DNA of 39,009 bases from Clostridia bacterium (lineage in GTDB: Bacteria; Bacillota; Clostridia; Oscillospirales; CAG-272): the NCBI GenBank assembly GCA_017540175.1, contig JAFYBN010000014.1:1-39009 (forward strand), read 5' to 3'. The position numbers and the translations under genes are program-made. The number at the start of each line of letters is the position of its first letter. Positions within the stretch are counted from its first letter, which is position 1. This document shows, piece by piece, positions 16,954-24,799 of this stretch. The notes beneath the pieces are model-generated. The model had not been told where the DNA came from. It saw only the letters and a list, made by a program, of their open reading frames with translations, and made no database searches.

Positions 16954-19704
16954 TCAGTTATAGATCCCGAACCAGTTATGCATGAGCAGCCGCGCCAGCC
17001 GGGATCTCTCCGGCGGCGTGTAATACGAGGTCGCGTTCGGCGACGTGAACGCGACGGTCGTTCCGGCACGGTCGCTGCCGAGGTTTGCCACAAGCCTCCC
17101 GTCGGCGGTGTACAGATTCATCACGGATGTGACGCCGTATTCCTGCAGGCTCCTTTCGCCGGCGTACAGCATGCCTCCCTTGGTCCATGTGTTTTCGATC
17201 GTCACGATGAAGTCCGCTTCACCGGGGTCTGCGGGAATATTGTCCGGCTCGAGCGCGAACATCATCCCGTAGTCGATCTCCCACGCGGACGGCGTCGTGC
17301 TGCCGTTATAGTTCATATCACGCGAGAGAATGATGTATTTGCCCGCTGTCGAGCCGACCGAGGTTGTACCCGAGAAATTCGGGACCGTACCGCCGTATCG
17401 CGCGGTCACGGTGTGGAACGTATCGTCGACAAGCGCGTAGCGCGGCTCCAGATAATAATCGGATTCGATCAGCTGTCCGTACAGCGGCGCGATCACGCTG
17501 CGCGCGGTCTTCAGCGCGGCGAGGGTGTTCCTGGAGTTGCGTTCGACGTACGTCCCGCAGATATCCTCCAAAATCGCCATTTTGTTGTGATAAAGGGGAT
17601 TGTCCCACGACGCCATGCCGGCGAGGCATCCGGTCTTCACGAGCGCGGGCAGCAGGTTTTTGAGCATCCGCTCCGACGCAGCCGCCGTGACGACGACGGT
17701 GCTCAGCCCGGGCGAGTAAAACTTCTCCGCATCGAATTTCACCGTCGCGAGAGCCCGCTTCGCGAACAGCTCGTAGCAGTCGGCGTAACCCTGCTCGTCG
17801 CAGAGCTCAAGCAGGTCGGAGAGGTACATCCCTCCGTAGATCTCCCAATCTTCATCCGCGCCGTTATATTCGCCGATGAGCTTGTACGCACCCTTCGCCG
17901 CCGTCACGGGATCGGAGAATTCAAGCTGTATGATCGCGTCCATCCGGTCGAAAACGCTGCCGTCGCCAAGCGCGGCCGCGCGGAGCTTGGCGCCGGCGGT
18001 CTTGTCGTAACACTCTGCGGCTTTCGCCTTCGCGTCGCGGAAGTCGCCGAGGGACGAGAACTTCGTGTACGCCGTGTCGTAATCCTTTTTGTCGTAAGCC
18101 GCCGCCGCATCGGCATAGTCCTTTTCGAGCCGGCACTGCCGGGCAAGCTCGCCGCTGTCGCGGTAGCCGCTGAGCGTGTCGATGGGCCAAGACACGTCGC
18201 CGAACAGCAGCTCGAGTTCTTCGGCGATCTCCTCTTCGCTCATCCCGAGCTCGAGGAACATTTCGTAAAACTCTTCATATTCCTCGGGATACAGTTCCTT
18301 GAGGGACACAGTCTCCGTCGTACACAGCTCCAGAAATTTTTCATAAGCCGCGCCGTAATCGCCGCTGTTCATCAGCCTCACCGCTTCGGCGTATACGGTC
18401 TCGTTCGAGCAGATCTCAGCTTTTTCGGCGGCGTCCCTGAAATCGCCTAGCGACGTGAGAAGCTCAAGCGCCCCGGCATAATCCCCGCCGTCCATCTTCC
18501 CGAGCGCGTCGGCGTAATCGACCTCGGAACGGCAGGCTTCGAGCCGGTCGGCGGTATCGTAAAGCCCCTCCGTTCCCTCAAGCAGTTCGAGCGCGCCGGC
18601 GTAATCGCCGCTTTCCATCTTCTCGACGGCCTTGGCATAATCCGCCTCGCGCTTCGCCTCGGCGGCTTTCTCCGCGGCATCGCGGAAGGAGGAAAGCGCG
18701 TCGAAGGCGGCGTACGCCTTTTCGTAGTCGCCCTTTTCAAAGAGCTCCGCGGCCGCGGCGTAGTCGAGCTCTTTGGCGCATTCGGCGGCACGCTTCGACG
18801 CGTCGCGGAATGCGCCGAGCGCTGCATAGAGCTCACGCGCGCCGGAATAGTCCCCGGCTTTAAGCAGCTTTTCCGCCTCGGCATAGCTGATCTCGCGGCG
18901 GCAGATCTGCGCCCGCTCCGCCGCGTCGCGCAGCCCTTCCGTTCCCTCGAACAGCGCGAGCGCCTCCGCGTAATCGCCGCCGTCCATCTTCTTCACGGCT
19001 TCGGCGTAATCGATCTCGCGCTTCGAGGCGGCCGCCTTTTCATCGGCGTCGCGGAAGCTGCCGAGCGCGGTATAGGCGGCGTAAGCCTTTTCGTAGTCCC
19101 CCTTCTCGAAGAGCTCCGCAGCCGCGGCATAAGCAAGCTCGCTGTCGCACGCGCCGACGCGCTCCGCCGCGTCGCGGAAATCGCCGAGCGCTTCGTAGAG
19201 CTCGCGCGCGCCGGAATAGTCCCCGGCGTCATACAGCTTTTCCGCCTCGGCACAGCTGATCTCGCTGCGGCAGGTCTGTGCCCGCTCCGCCGCGTCGCGC
19301 AGCCCTTCCGTTCCCTCGAACAGCGCGAGTGCCTCCGCGTAATCGCCGCCGTCCATCTTCTTCACGGCTTCGGCGTAATCGGCCTCGCGCTTCGAGGCGG
19401 CCGCCTTGTCTTCGGCGTCGCGGAAGCTGCCGAGCGCGGCATAGGCGGCGTAAGCCTTTTCATAGTCGCCCTTCTCGAAGAGCTCCGCAGCCGCGGCGTA
19501 GTCGAGCTCATTCCCGCATTCGGCGGCAAGCTCGGACGCGTCGCCGTAATCGCCGAGCGCGCCGAACAGCTCGGCCGCTTCGGCGTACTTTCCTTCGGAC
19601 ATCAATTCCTTCGCCGTTTTGTAGTCGGACGACCTGCACCCGCCGAGCGCCAGCGCGACGAGCAAAATCAGCGCCGAAACCAGCAATTTGTATGGCTTCT
19701 TCAT
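16954..19704 (-). CDS. Lipoprotein with ten 41-residue TPR-like repeats
   Basis: 916 residues. The lipobox ends at Cys23 (LALGGC). Residues 25-434 are ten consecutive units of exactly 41 residues, each of the form D-Y-x-x-A...L/M...G-D-Y-x-x-A...L...F-R-D-A, like tetratricopeptide pairs of helices. Units 2-10 form three larger blocks of 123 residues, each holding the same three unit types in order. Partial units follow at about 435-461 and 520-560. The remaining part (about 565-916) is a globular domain I do not recognise, with SGTTSVGSTAGKYIILSRD and FIVTIENTWTKGG. Helical repeats of this kind usually hold protein partners. It has its own promoter and terminator. Function unknown; outside-facing scaffold or sensor is the modest guess. 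Confidence 0.8.
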   Translation of the reverse strand: MKKPYKLLVSALILLVALALGGCRSSDYKTAKELMSEGKYAEAAELFGALGDYGDASELAAECGNELDYAAAAELFEKGDYEKAYAAYAALGSFRDAEDKAAASKREADYAEAVKKMDGGDYAEALALFEGTEGLRDAAERAQTCRSEISCAEAEKLYDAGDYSGARELYEALGDFRDAAERVGACDSELAYAAAAELFEKGDYEKAYAAYTALGSFRDADEKAAASKREIDYAEAVKKMDGGDYAEALALFEGTEGLRDAAERAQICRREISYAEAEKLLKAGDYSGARELYAALGAFRDASKRAAECAKELDYAAAAELFEKGDYEKAYAAFDALSSFRDAAEKAAEAKREADYAKAVEKMESGDYAGALELLEGTEGLYDTADRLEACRSEVDYADALGKMDGGDYAGALELLTSLGDFRDAAEKAEICSNETVYAEAVRLMNSGDYGAAYEKFLELCTTETVSLKELYPEEYEEFYEMFLELGMSEEEIAEELELLFGDVSWPIDTLSGYRDSGELARQCRLEKDYADAAAAYDKKDYDTAYTKFSSLGDFRDAKAKAAECYDKTAGAKLRAAALGDGSVFDRMDAIIQLEFSDPVTAAKGAYKLIGEYNGADEDWEIYGGMYLSDLLELCDEQGYADCYELFAKRALATVKFDAEKFYSPGLSTVVVTAAASERMLKNLLPALVKTGCLAGMASWDNPLYHNKMAILEDICGTYVERNSRNTLAALKTARSVIAPLYGQLIESDYYLEPRYALVDDTFHTVTARYGGTVPNFSGTTSVGSTAGKYIILSRDMNYNGSTTPSAWEIDYGMMFALEPDNIPADPGEADFIVTIENTWTKGGMLYAGERSLQEYGVTSVMNLYTADGRLVANLGSDRAGTTVAFTSPNATSYYTPPERSRLARLLMHNWFGIYN
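18402..19509 (-). repeat. Tandem 369-bp higher-order repeats (3 copies)
   Basis: Three head-to-tail blocks of 369 bp lie at 19509-19141, 19140-18772 and 18771-18403. Each encodes three 41-residue units. The first two blocks are the most alike in protein sequence (for instance AAAAELFEKGDYEKAYAAY is identical in both), and the third has diverged. This points to stepwise duplication of a three-unit block. Such DNA can expand or contract by recombination. Confidence 0.85.
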
Positions 19705-19784
19705 TGCAGCAGCCTCCCGTTATATGATACCGAGCGGTCTCCGAAAGAAAAGATCCTCCGCCGTGACCGACGATCCTCAAAAAA

Positions 19785-19813
19785 ATCATAACCGATTTTC
19801 ATGCCGCTGTCAA
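19785..19813 (-). promoter_or_regulatory. Sigma-A promoter for the repeat lipoprotein gene
   Basis: Minus strand: perfect TTGACA, 17 bases, TATGAT. It lies about 80 bases before the start codon. The stretch 19705-20064 otherwise holds a ribosome site (GGGAGG), the terminator at 19904 and about 100 bases of GC-rich sequence in which I see nothing. Confidence 0.85.
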
Positions 19814-19903
19814 GGGGGTAATAAAACTATTCGGCGAAATATCATGGAACGCCGTAAAACCGCGGGAAACCCTGCGGGGGAAATCCCCGATCCGCGCAAA
19901 AAA

Positions 19904-19958
19904 GGGGACCGCGGCATTTCTCCGGTTTTCGGAGTTTATGCGGCAGTCCCCGCTGTTT
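19904..19958 (-). terminator. Terminator after the phosphoesterase gene
   Basis: An interrupted stem: GGGGAC pairs with GTCCCC, GCAT with ATGC and CTCCG with CGGAG over 19904-19951. T-runs follow on both strands (TTTTTTGCG on minus, GCTGTTTTTT on plus). It is about 110 bases beyond the stop of the upstream minus-strand gene. Member of the recurring hairpin family. Confidence 0.75.
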
Positions 19959-20064
19959 TTTGTCACGCGGTCCGGCGTATTTCGGCGGGGCCGTTTCGAT
20001 CCCGTTCCGGGACCGGTCCCGTCTCCCGCCCCGGCGGATCCCCGCGTCCGGGCTCAGCCGGGGA

Positions 20065-22290
20065 TCAGCCCCCGTATTCCGTGAAGACCGTATAGTCCGG
20101 CACGAGCGCGATCTCGTCGAGGTAGAACGGCGTGCCGGTCATCCCGTCGGTGTTGTAGTCGAAATACAGGTAGACCGCCTTGATCTCATGGTCGGAGAAC
20201 GCCTCCCCCGTACCCTTGCGCGACGCGAAGTCCGCGGTCGGGAACGCGAGCCAGCCCTTAAAATTCTTGACGGAGGAATTCTGCGCCGCGCCGAAGCACC
20301 CGTCGTCCGCGCCGTGGTACATGGTCTTCCACTGCGTCTCCCCTTCGGGCAGATAATAGAACGCGAGGTCCCCACGGCTGTCGAAGTCGTCCGTGGAATA
20401 AAGCTCGTTCTTCGTGCTTACGAGCCCGAACGACGCCTTGCGGAAGTCCACGCCCGTGAAGTCGACCCAGACGCGGAGATACCGGAAGCGCGGATAGGAG
20501 GTCGTCAGCTTGTTCTGATCGTTCGCGTAGAGCATGATCGCTCGGTTCGAATGCGTCGGGCCGGTCTTCTCGACCGAGAGAGCCGTCGAGCCATCGACGC
20601 CCTTTCCCTCAGCGAGCCCGACCTTGACGTCGCTGTGGCTCTCAGCGCCGTTCCATTCCCCGCCGAACCAGTCCCCGTTCGCGATCCCGCTGAAAACGCC
20701 GTTTTCGGGGGAGCGGGTCAGCGCCGTCTGGCTCTCGAAATCCGTAAAGGTGCCTTCATAGCGGACGGGATTTGCCGAGGTATAGGGGATATCCTCGTAT
20801 TTCGCCGTCTCAAACTCCGCCGTGATCGGCTCGCCTTCCTTGCCCCACGCGTTGACGGGATGGACGCTCACCTTGTATTTCGTCCCGTCCCAGAGTCCGC
20901 TCAGCTTATAGGAAACCGTCTCAGGCATCGGCTCGAAATAGTATTCGGAGAAGAATTTGACCTCTTTCCGGCCGCCCGACTCATCCTCGGCGACGAGGCG
21001 GTAGCTGTAAATGCACGCGTCGTCGAACGCCTGCGGGACGGTGACAAGCGCGCCGCTGTCCGTGATCTCCGTGACCGTGAGCTTCGCGTCCGCGGCGAAA
21101 TACGGCGGAGCCGCTTCATCCCCTCTCGCGGGCGTGTACAGATAGGTCGAGGGATCAGACGGGTTGTCGATCACATAGATGAGCTGCTTGTCGGGATCGT
21201 CGGTATTGGACGGGGTTCTGAAGAAATCGTCCGTCAGGATGTTGTACGGCAGAATCCGCACGCGCCCCGCGGCGTCCGCTTCCACGATGTAGTACTGCGC
21301 GGCGTTCTCCTTGCCCGCAGGCAGCGTACCGCCGGTCATGCCGACTTCCATCTCAAAGTAATTGAGCGTGCCCGTGCCGAGCAGGGTGAACTTGTCCTGC
21401 CAGATCGAAAGCGGGTTGTTCACCGGTCCGTGCGAGTGTCCGGAGAAATTGATGACCTGCGGATACTCCCCGTACGCCTTCGCGAGCGCGGCGGAATCCC
21501 CGGTGTACCACGACCGGCTGACGTAGACGGTGTCCTTGATGTGGTGATGCTGGAAGGTGAAGATCGGCATGCCGGGGGCGTCCTCCGCCGCGGCTTTCAG
21601 TTCCCCTTTCAGCCAAGCGATCACGTCGCGGGGATAGTCGTTCCCGTTACGCGGGGAGAGGCCGATGATATGAAAACCCTTCACCACGGCGTGCACGTCC
21701 AGCGAATCGCTCATATTGGCGAGAAACACCGGCTGTCCCCCGCCGAAATACTCATGGTTGCCCATCGTCGCGAAAAGCTCGGTCTCCGGACGGATGTGCG
21801 CGTCGATGACGGCGTTGAGCGCCTTGTACTGATCGGCGTTGCCGTTGTTGGTGATGTCCCCCGCCATGAGCACGGCGTCAAGCGTGTTGTAGGTCGGATG
21901 CGCGTCGGCGTAGCGGTAGGCGGTGTCGAACAGCTTTCCGAGGCGCTGCGCGAGGGTGTCCCTCGTATTGTTGTTGATGTGGGTATCGGAGCAGACGGCA
22001 AGCCGGACGACCGGGACGAAATCCTTCATGGGATCGTCCTCGGGCTCCTCCGCGGGCTTGGTCTCTTCCCCGTTCTCCTGCGTCTGCGCGGCTTCTCCGT
22101 CCTCCTGTGTCTGTTCGCCGGGAGTCTCCGTCGTGTCCGGCGCGACGCTCTGCGTGTCGGCAGGCGTCCCGGACGTCTCGTCCGTTCCGCTTTGACAGGC
22201 GCAGATCAGCATCGCCGCGGCAAGCAGCAGCGCGACGAGCGGCATCAGGCGTCCGCGGCGCGCGGGGCGGGTTGAATGTGCGGATTGCAT
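20065..22290 (-). CDS. Secreted calcineurin-like metallophosphoesterase lipoprotein
   Basis: 741 residues. A lipobox (LICAC, Cys32) is followed by an acidic Thr/Glu linker (about 35-95). The catalytic domain has all metal-binding motifs in order: SDTH near 103, GDITNNG near 145, GNHE near 177, QHHHIKD near 245 and GHSHGPVNN near 282. The two-metal site hydrolyses phosphate esters or nucleotides. Residues about 380-500 look like a fibronectin-type segment, and the last 240 residues look like a carbohydrate-binding-type beta sandwich. The substrate is therefore likely outside the cell, perhaps a nucleotide or a wall or host glycan phosphate. AAGGAGG lies just before ATG 22290. Single-gene transcript with its own promoter. 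Confidence 0.88.
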   Translation of the reverse strand: MQSAHSTRPARRGRLMPLVALLLAAAMLICACQSGTDETSGTPADTQSVAPDTTETPGEQTQEDGEAAQTQENGEETKPAEEPEDDPMKDFVPVVRLAVCSDTHINNNTRDTLAQRLGKLFDTAYRYADAHPTYNTLDAVLMAGDITNNGNADQYKALNAVIDAHIRPETELFATMGNHEYFGGGQPVFLANMSDSLDVHAVVKGFHIIGLSPRNGNDYPRDVIAWLKGELKAAAEDAPGMPIFTFQHHHIKDTVYVSRSWYTGDSAALAKAYGEYPQVINFSGHSHGPVNNPLSIWQDKFTLLGTGTLNYFEMEVGMTGGTLPAGKENAAQYYIVEADAAGRVRILPYNILTDDFFRTPSNTDDPDKQLIYVIDNPSDPSTYLYTPARGDEAAPPYFAADAKLTVTEITDSGALVTVPQAFDDACIYSYRLVAEDESGGRKEVKFFSEYYFEPMPETVSYKLSGLWDGTKYKVSVHPVNAWGKEGEPITAEFETAKYEDIPYTSANPVRYEGTFTDFESQTALTRSPENGVFSGIANGDWFGGEWNGAESHSDVKVGLAEGKGVDGSTALSVEKTGPTHSNRAIMLYANDQNKLTTSYPRFRYLRVWVDFTGVDFRKASFGLVSTKNELYSTDDFDSRGDLAFYYLPEGETQWKTMYHGADDGCFGAAQNSSVKNFKGWLAFPTADFASRKGTGEAFSDHEIKAVYLYFDYNTDGMTGTPFYLDEIALVPDYTVFTEYGG

Positions 22291-22328
22291 GGTGATCCTC
22301 CTTGCTCTGGGGTTTGTTCATCCTCATG

Positions 22329-22357
22329 ATTTTACCACAAAGCTCGTCGAAAAACAA
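22329..22357 (-). promoter_or_regulatory. Promoter for the phosphoesterase gene
   Basis: Minus strand: TTGTTT, 17 bases, TAAAAT, about 40 bases before the start codon. Four of six bases match at -35 and five of six at -10. Confidence 0.65.
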
Positions 22358-22475
22358 TCACCTTTCGGGATTTTGTTGCGCGTCTCAGCGGAAGTTTCCG
22401 CACGGCGTTCCGCTTCCGCCGGGCGTTCGCCGGGCGTTCGCCGTGCTTTCGCGCCGCCGTTTTTTCCCCTTCCCG

Positions 22476-22504
22476 TTGACAGATCGGCCGTTTTCGGCTA
22501 TAAT
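22476..22504 (+). promoter_or_regulatory. Perfect consensus sigma-A promoter for the STAS-kinase operon
   Basis: TTGACA (22476-22481), a 17-base spacer, and TATAAT (22499-22504). All twelve bases match the housekeeping consensus. Transcription would begin near 22511, about 70 bases before the start codon. Confidence 0.92.
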
Positions 22505-22579
22505 ACGAAGTAAACCGACGGCACGGGATCGCGGGGGCCTTATGACTCACCGGCCCTGCGCCGCGCACGAAAGGAACGG

Positions 22580-23749
22580 ATGACAATGGACGAAAAGAAC
22601 AGCGCATATCCCGAGCTCACGGGTCGGATCGACTCGGGCAACGCCGCCGAGGTGGAAGAAAAACTGCGGGCTGAGCTCGCAGGCAGGGACGGCGAGCCCC
22701 TCGTGCTCGACGCCTCAAAGCTCGTTTACATCTCGAGCGCGGGGCTGAGGGTGCTCCTTCGGCTCCGGAAGACCCACCCCGAAATGAAGATCGTCGGCGT
22801 AAGCCCGGAGGTCTATGAAATCCTCGACATGACGGGCTTTACCGAAATGATCGAGGTCGAAAAGGCGTACCGTGTCGTGGACATCACGGGCTGCGAGGTG
22901 ATCGGACAGGGCGCGAACGGAACGATCTACCGCATTGACCAGGACAACGTCGTCAAGGTCTACAACAACGCGGACGCGCTGGACGATATTCAGCACGAGC
23001 GGGAGGTGGCGAAGCTCGCGCTCATCCTCGGCATTCCGACCGCGATCTCCTACGACGTGGTCCGTGTCGGGAACAGCTACGGCTCCGTGTTCGAGCTGCT
23101 GAACGCGCGGTCCTTTTCAAAGATCCTCGCGACCGAGCCGGACAAGATGGACTGGTGCGTCGCGGAATACGTCGGGATGCTGAAGAAGATCCACGGCACC
23201 GTCGTCCCATCGGGCAAGCTGCCGGACATGAAGGAAGCCGTGCTCGACTGGGCGCGTTTCCTCGAAGACCGTCTCCCCCCGGAAGCGGGCAGAAAGCTCG
23301 TCTCCCTCGTGGAGGCCATACCGCACGACGATCACATGATCCACGGGGATTACCATACGAAGAACGTCGAGCTGCAGGGCGACGAGGTGCTTCTCATCGA
23401 CATGGACACGCTGGCGGTCGGACACCCCGTTTTCGAGCTGGGCTCCATGTACAACGCTTTCTGCGGATTCTCGGAGCTGGATCACAGCATCATCAAGAAG
23501 TTCCAGGGCTTTGATTACGATACTGCCCAAACGTTCTGGCGCAAGGTTCTCGCCGCGTATCTCGGCACGGAGGGCACGCAGAAGCTCCGCGAGGTGGAGG
23601 ACAAGGCCCGCATCATCGGGCAGGCCCGCCTCATCCGCCGCTCCATCCGCCGTGGCGGGCTCGAATCCGAGGAGGGCAGACGGGAAATCGACTATCGCGT
23701 GAAGGTCCTCGTCTCTCTGCTCGAGACGACGGATACCCTGCTCTTCTGA
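22580..23749 (+). CDS. STAS domain fused to aminoglycoside-phosphotransferase-like kinase
   Basis: 389 residues. Residues 1 to about 100 form a STAS (anti-sigma-antagonist) domain with LVLDASKLVYISSAGLRVLLRLRK, in which the Ser pair of the phosphorylation site is present. Residues about 108-389 form an APH/choline-kinase-like domain: glycine loop GQGANGTIYRI, the ATP-binding Lys in NVVKVYN, the catalytic loop HGDYHTKNVEL near 255, and the metal-binding Asp in LIDMDTL. The kinase part resembles the TIGR02172 group. Small-molecule kinase or self-contained regulatory switch are both possible. ATG 22586 is an alternative start with better spacing from AAGGAA. Confidence 0.82.
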   Translation: MTMDEKNSAYPELTGRIDSGNAAEVEEKLRAELAGRDGEPLVLDASKLVYISSAGLRVLLRLRKTHPEMKIVGVSPEVYEILDMTGFTEMIEVEKAYRVVDITGCEVIGQGANGTIYRIDQDNVVKVYNNADALDDIQHEREVAKLALILGIPTAISYDVVRVGNSYGSVFELLNARSFSKILATEPDKMDWCVAEYVGMLKKIHGTVVPSGKLPDMKEAVLDWARFLEDRLPPEAGRKLVSLVEAIPHDDHMIHGDYHTKNVELQGDEVLLIDMDTLAVGHPVFELGSMYNAFCGFSELDHSIIKKFQGFDYDTAQTFWRKVLAAYLGTEGTQKLREVEDKARIIGQARLIRRSIRRGGLESEEGRREIDYRVKVLVSLLETTDTLLF

Positions 23750-23849
23750 AACGCCGCGGACGGCATCGATGAGATTCGCCTCACGCGCGGTCCGCGTGAA
23801 AAGAACACGAACGCCCCTTTTCGGGGGCCGTGTAAAACGGAGTAACGGA

Positions 23850-24737
23850 ATGGCGCATAAAATCGATCTGCATATGCATACCGTCGTCTCGGACGGAACG
23901 GACACGCCCGAAGAAATCGTCGGCAAGGTAAAAGCCGCCGGGATCGGGCTGTTTGCCGTGACCGACCACGACGCCGTGGGCGCGTGTGAAACCATCGGCA
24001 GGCTCCTCGGGAAGGGGGATCCCGTCCTCATCACGGGCGTGGAGTTTTCCTGTTCGGACGAGCTGGGCAAGTACCACATCCTCGGATACGAGTTCGATCC
24101 CAATTCACCCGCCGTCTTAAGAGTCGCGCAGGAGGGACACGCCTTCCGCCTGAAAAAGGTCAAAAAGCGCCTCGACTTTATCGAGGAGGAATTCGGCTTT
24201 CGGTTTTCCGCGGACGAGGTCGCGTGGCTTTTCTCGCGGGACAACCCTGGCAAGCCCCACATTGCGCACCTGATGGTTCAAAACGGATACGCGCACTCGG
24301 TGAAGACCGCCATCGAAACCTACCTCGACCGGGCGCATTTCCCGACGGAATACGTCCGTCCCGAGGAAGCGATCGCGGGCATTCTCGGGGGCGGGGGCAT
24401 TCCGGTCCTCGCACATCCGGCGTTCGGCAGCGGAAACCAGACGGTCCGCGGCGCGGAACTCAGATCCCGGATCGCGCGGCTCAGGGAATACGGGCTCGCG
24501 GGACTCGAAGTCTTTTATTCCGGTTTCCCGGAAGAGATCCGCGCGGAGGTGCTCGCGCTGACTGAGGAATTCGGCCTCTACGCGACGGCGGGCAGCGATT
24601 ATCACGGCTCGACCAAGCCGATCGAGCTCGGAGACACGGGACTCGACGAAGACGCGGACGTGCCGGAGGGGCTTGCAAGGTTCATCCGGGACGTGAAAAA
24701 GCATAACGATACCAACTCGGCAAACAGCCGCGGATGA
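23850..24737 (+). CDS. PHP-domain phosphoesterase (RNase AM / TrpH-like)
   Basis: 295 residues. Metal-binding motifs of the PHP family are clear: DLHMHTVVSDGTDTP at the start, VTDHDAV, GVEFSC, LAHPAFG, and the final GSDYHGS. Relatives hydrolyse nucleoside 3',5'-bisphosphates or trim short RNA 5' ends. I chose ATG 23850 because the domain begins at once and GGAG lies upstream; the frame extends to 23769 without support. It follows the STAS-kinase gene by 100 bases. The gap contains two short hairpins without T-runs, so co-transcription is likely. Confidence 0.88.
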   Translation: MAHKIDLHMHTVVSDGTDTPEEIVGKVKAAGIGLFAVTDHDAVGACETIGRLLGKGDPVLITGVEFSCSDELGKYHILGYEFDPNSPAVLRVAQEGHAFRLKKVKKRLDFIEEEFGFRFSADEVAWLFSRDNPGKPHIAHLMVQNGYAHSVKTAIETYLDRAHFPTEYVRPEEAIAGILGGGGIPVLAHPAFGSGNQTVRGAELRSRIARLREYGLAGLEVFYSGFPEEIRAEVLALTEEFGLYATAGSDYHGSTKPIELGDTGLDEDADVPEGLARFIRDVKKHNDTNSANSRG

Positions 24738-24752
24738 CCGCGGAAAAAACTC

Positions 24753-24777
24753 CGCCCGGCGGCTCATCCGCCGGGCG
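24753..24777. repeat. Perfect 10-bp stem-loop before the GH63 gene
   Basis: CGCCCGGCGG (24753-24762) and CCGCCGGGCG (24768-24777) flank a 5-base loop. A T-run follows only on the minus strand. On the plus strand it lies directly before the AGGAGG of the next gene, where it could modulate expression between the two genes. Confidence 0.5.
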
Positions 24778-24799
24778 AAAAGCAGGAGGAAAATGCAAG

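Noticed and set aside
22418-22450. Three short 11-bp tandem units (GCCGGGCGTTC, last one altered)
   Set aside because: Too short and too GC-rich to distinguish from chance; lies between two promoters but not in either.
24753-24777. Terminator between the PHP and GH63 genes
   Set aside because: No T-run on the coding strand, and a ribosome site follows directly. Kept only as a stem-loop.
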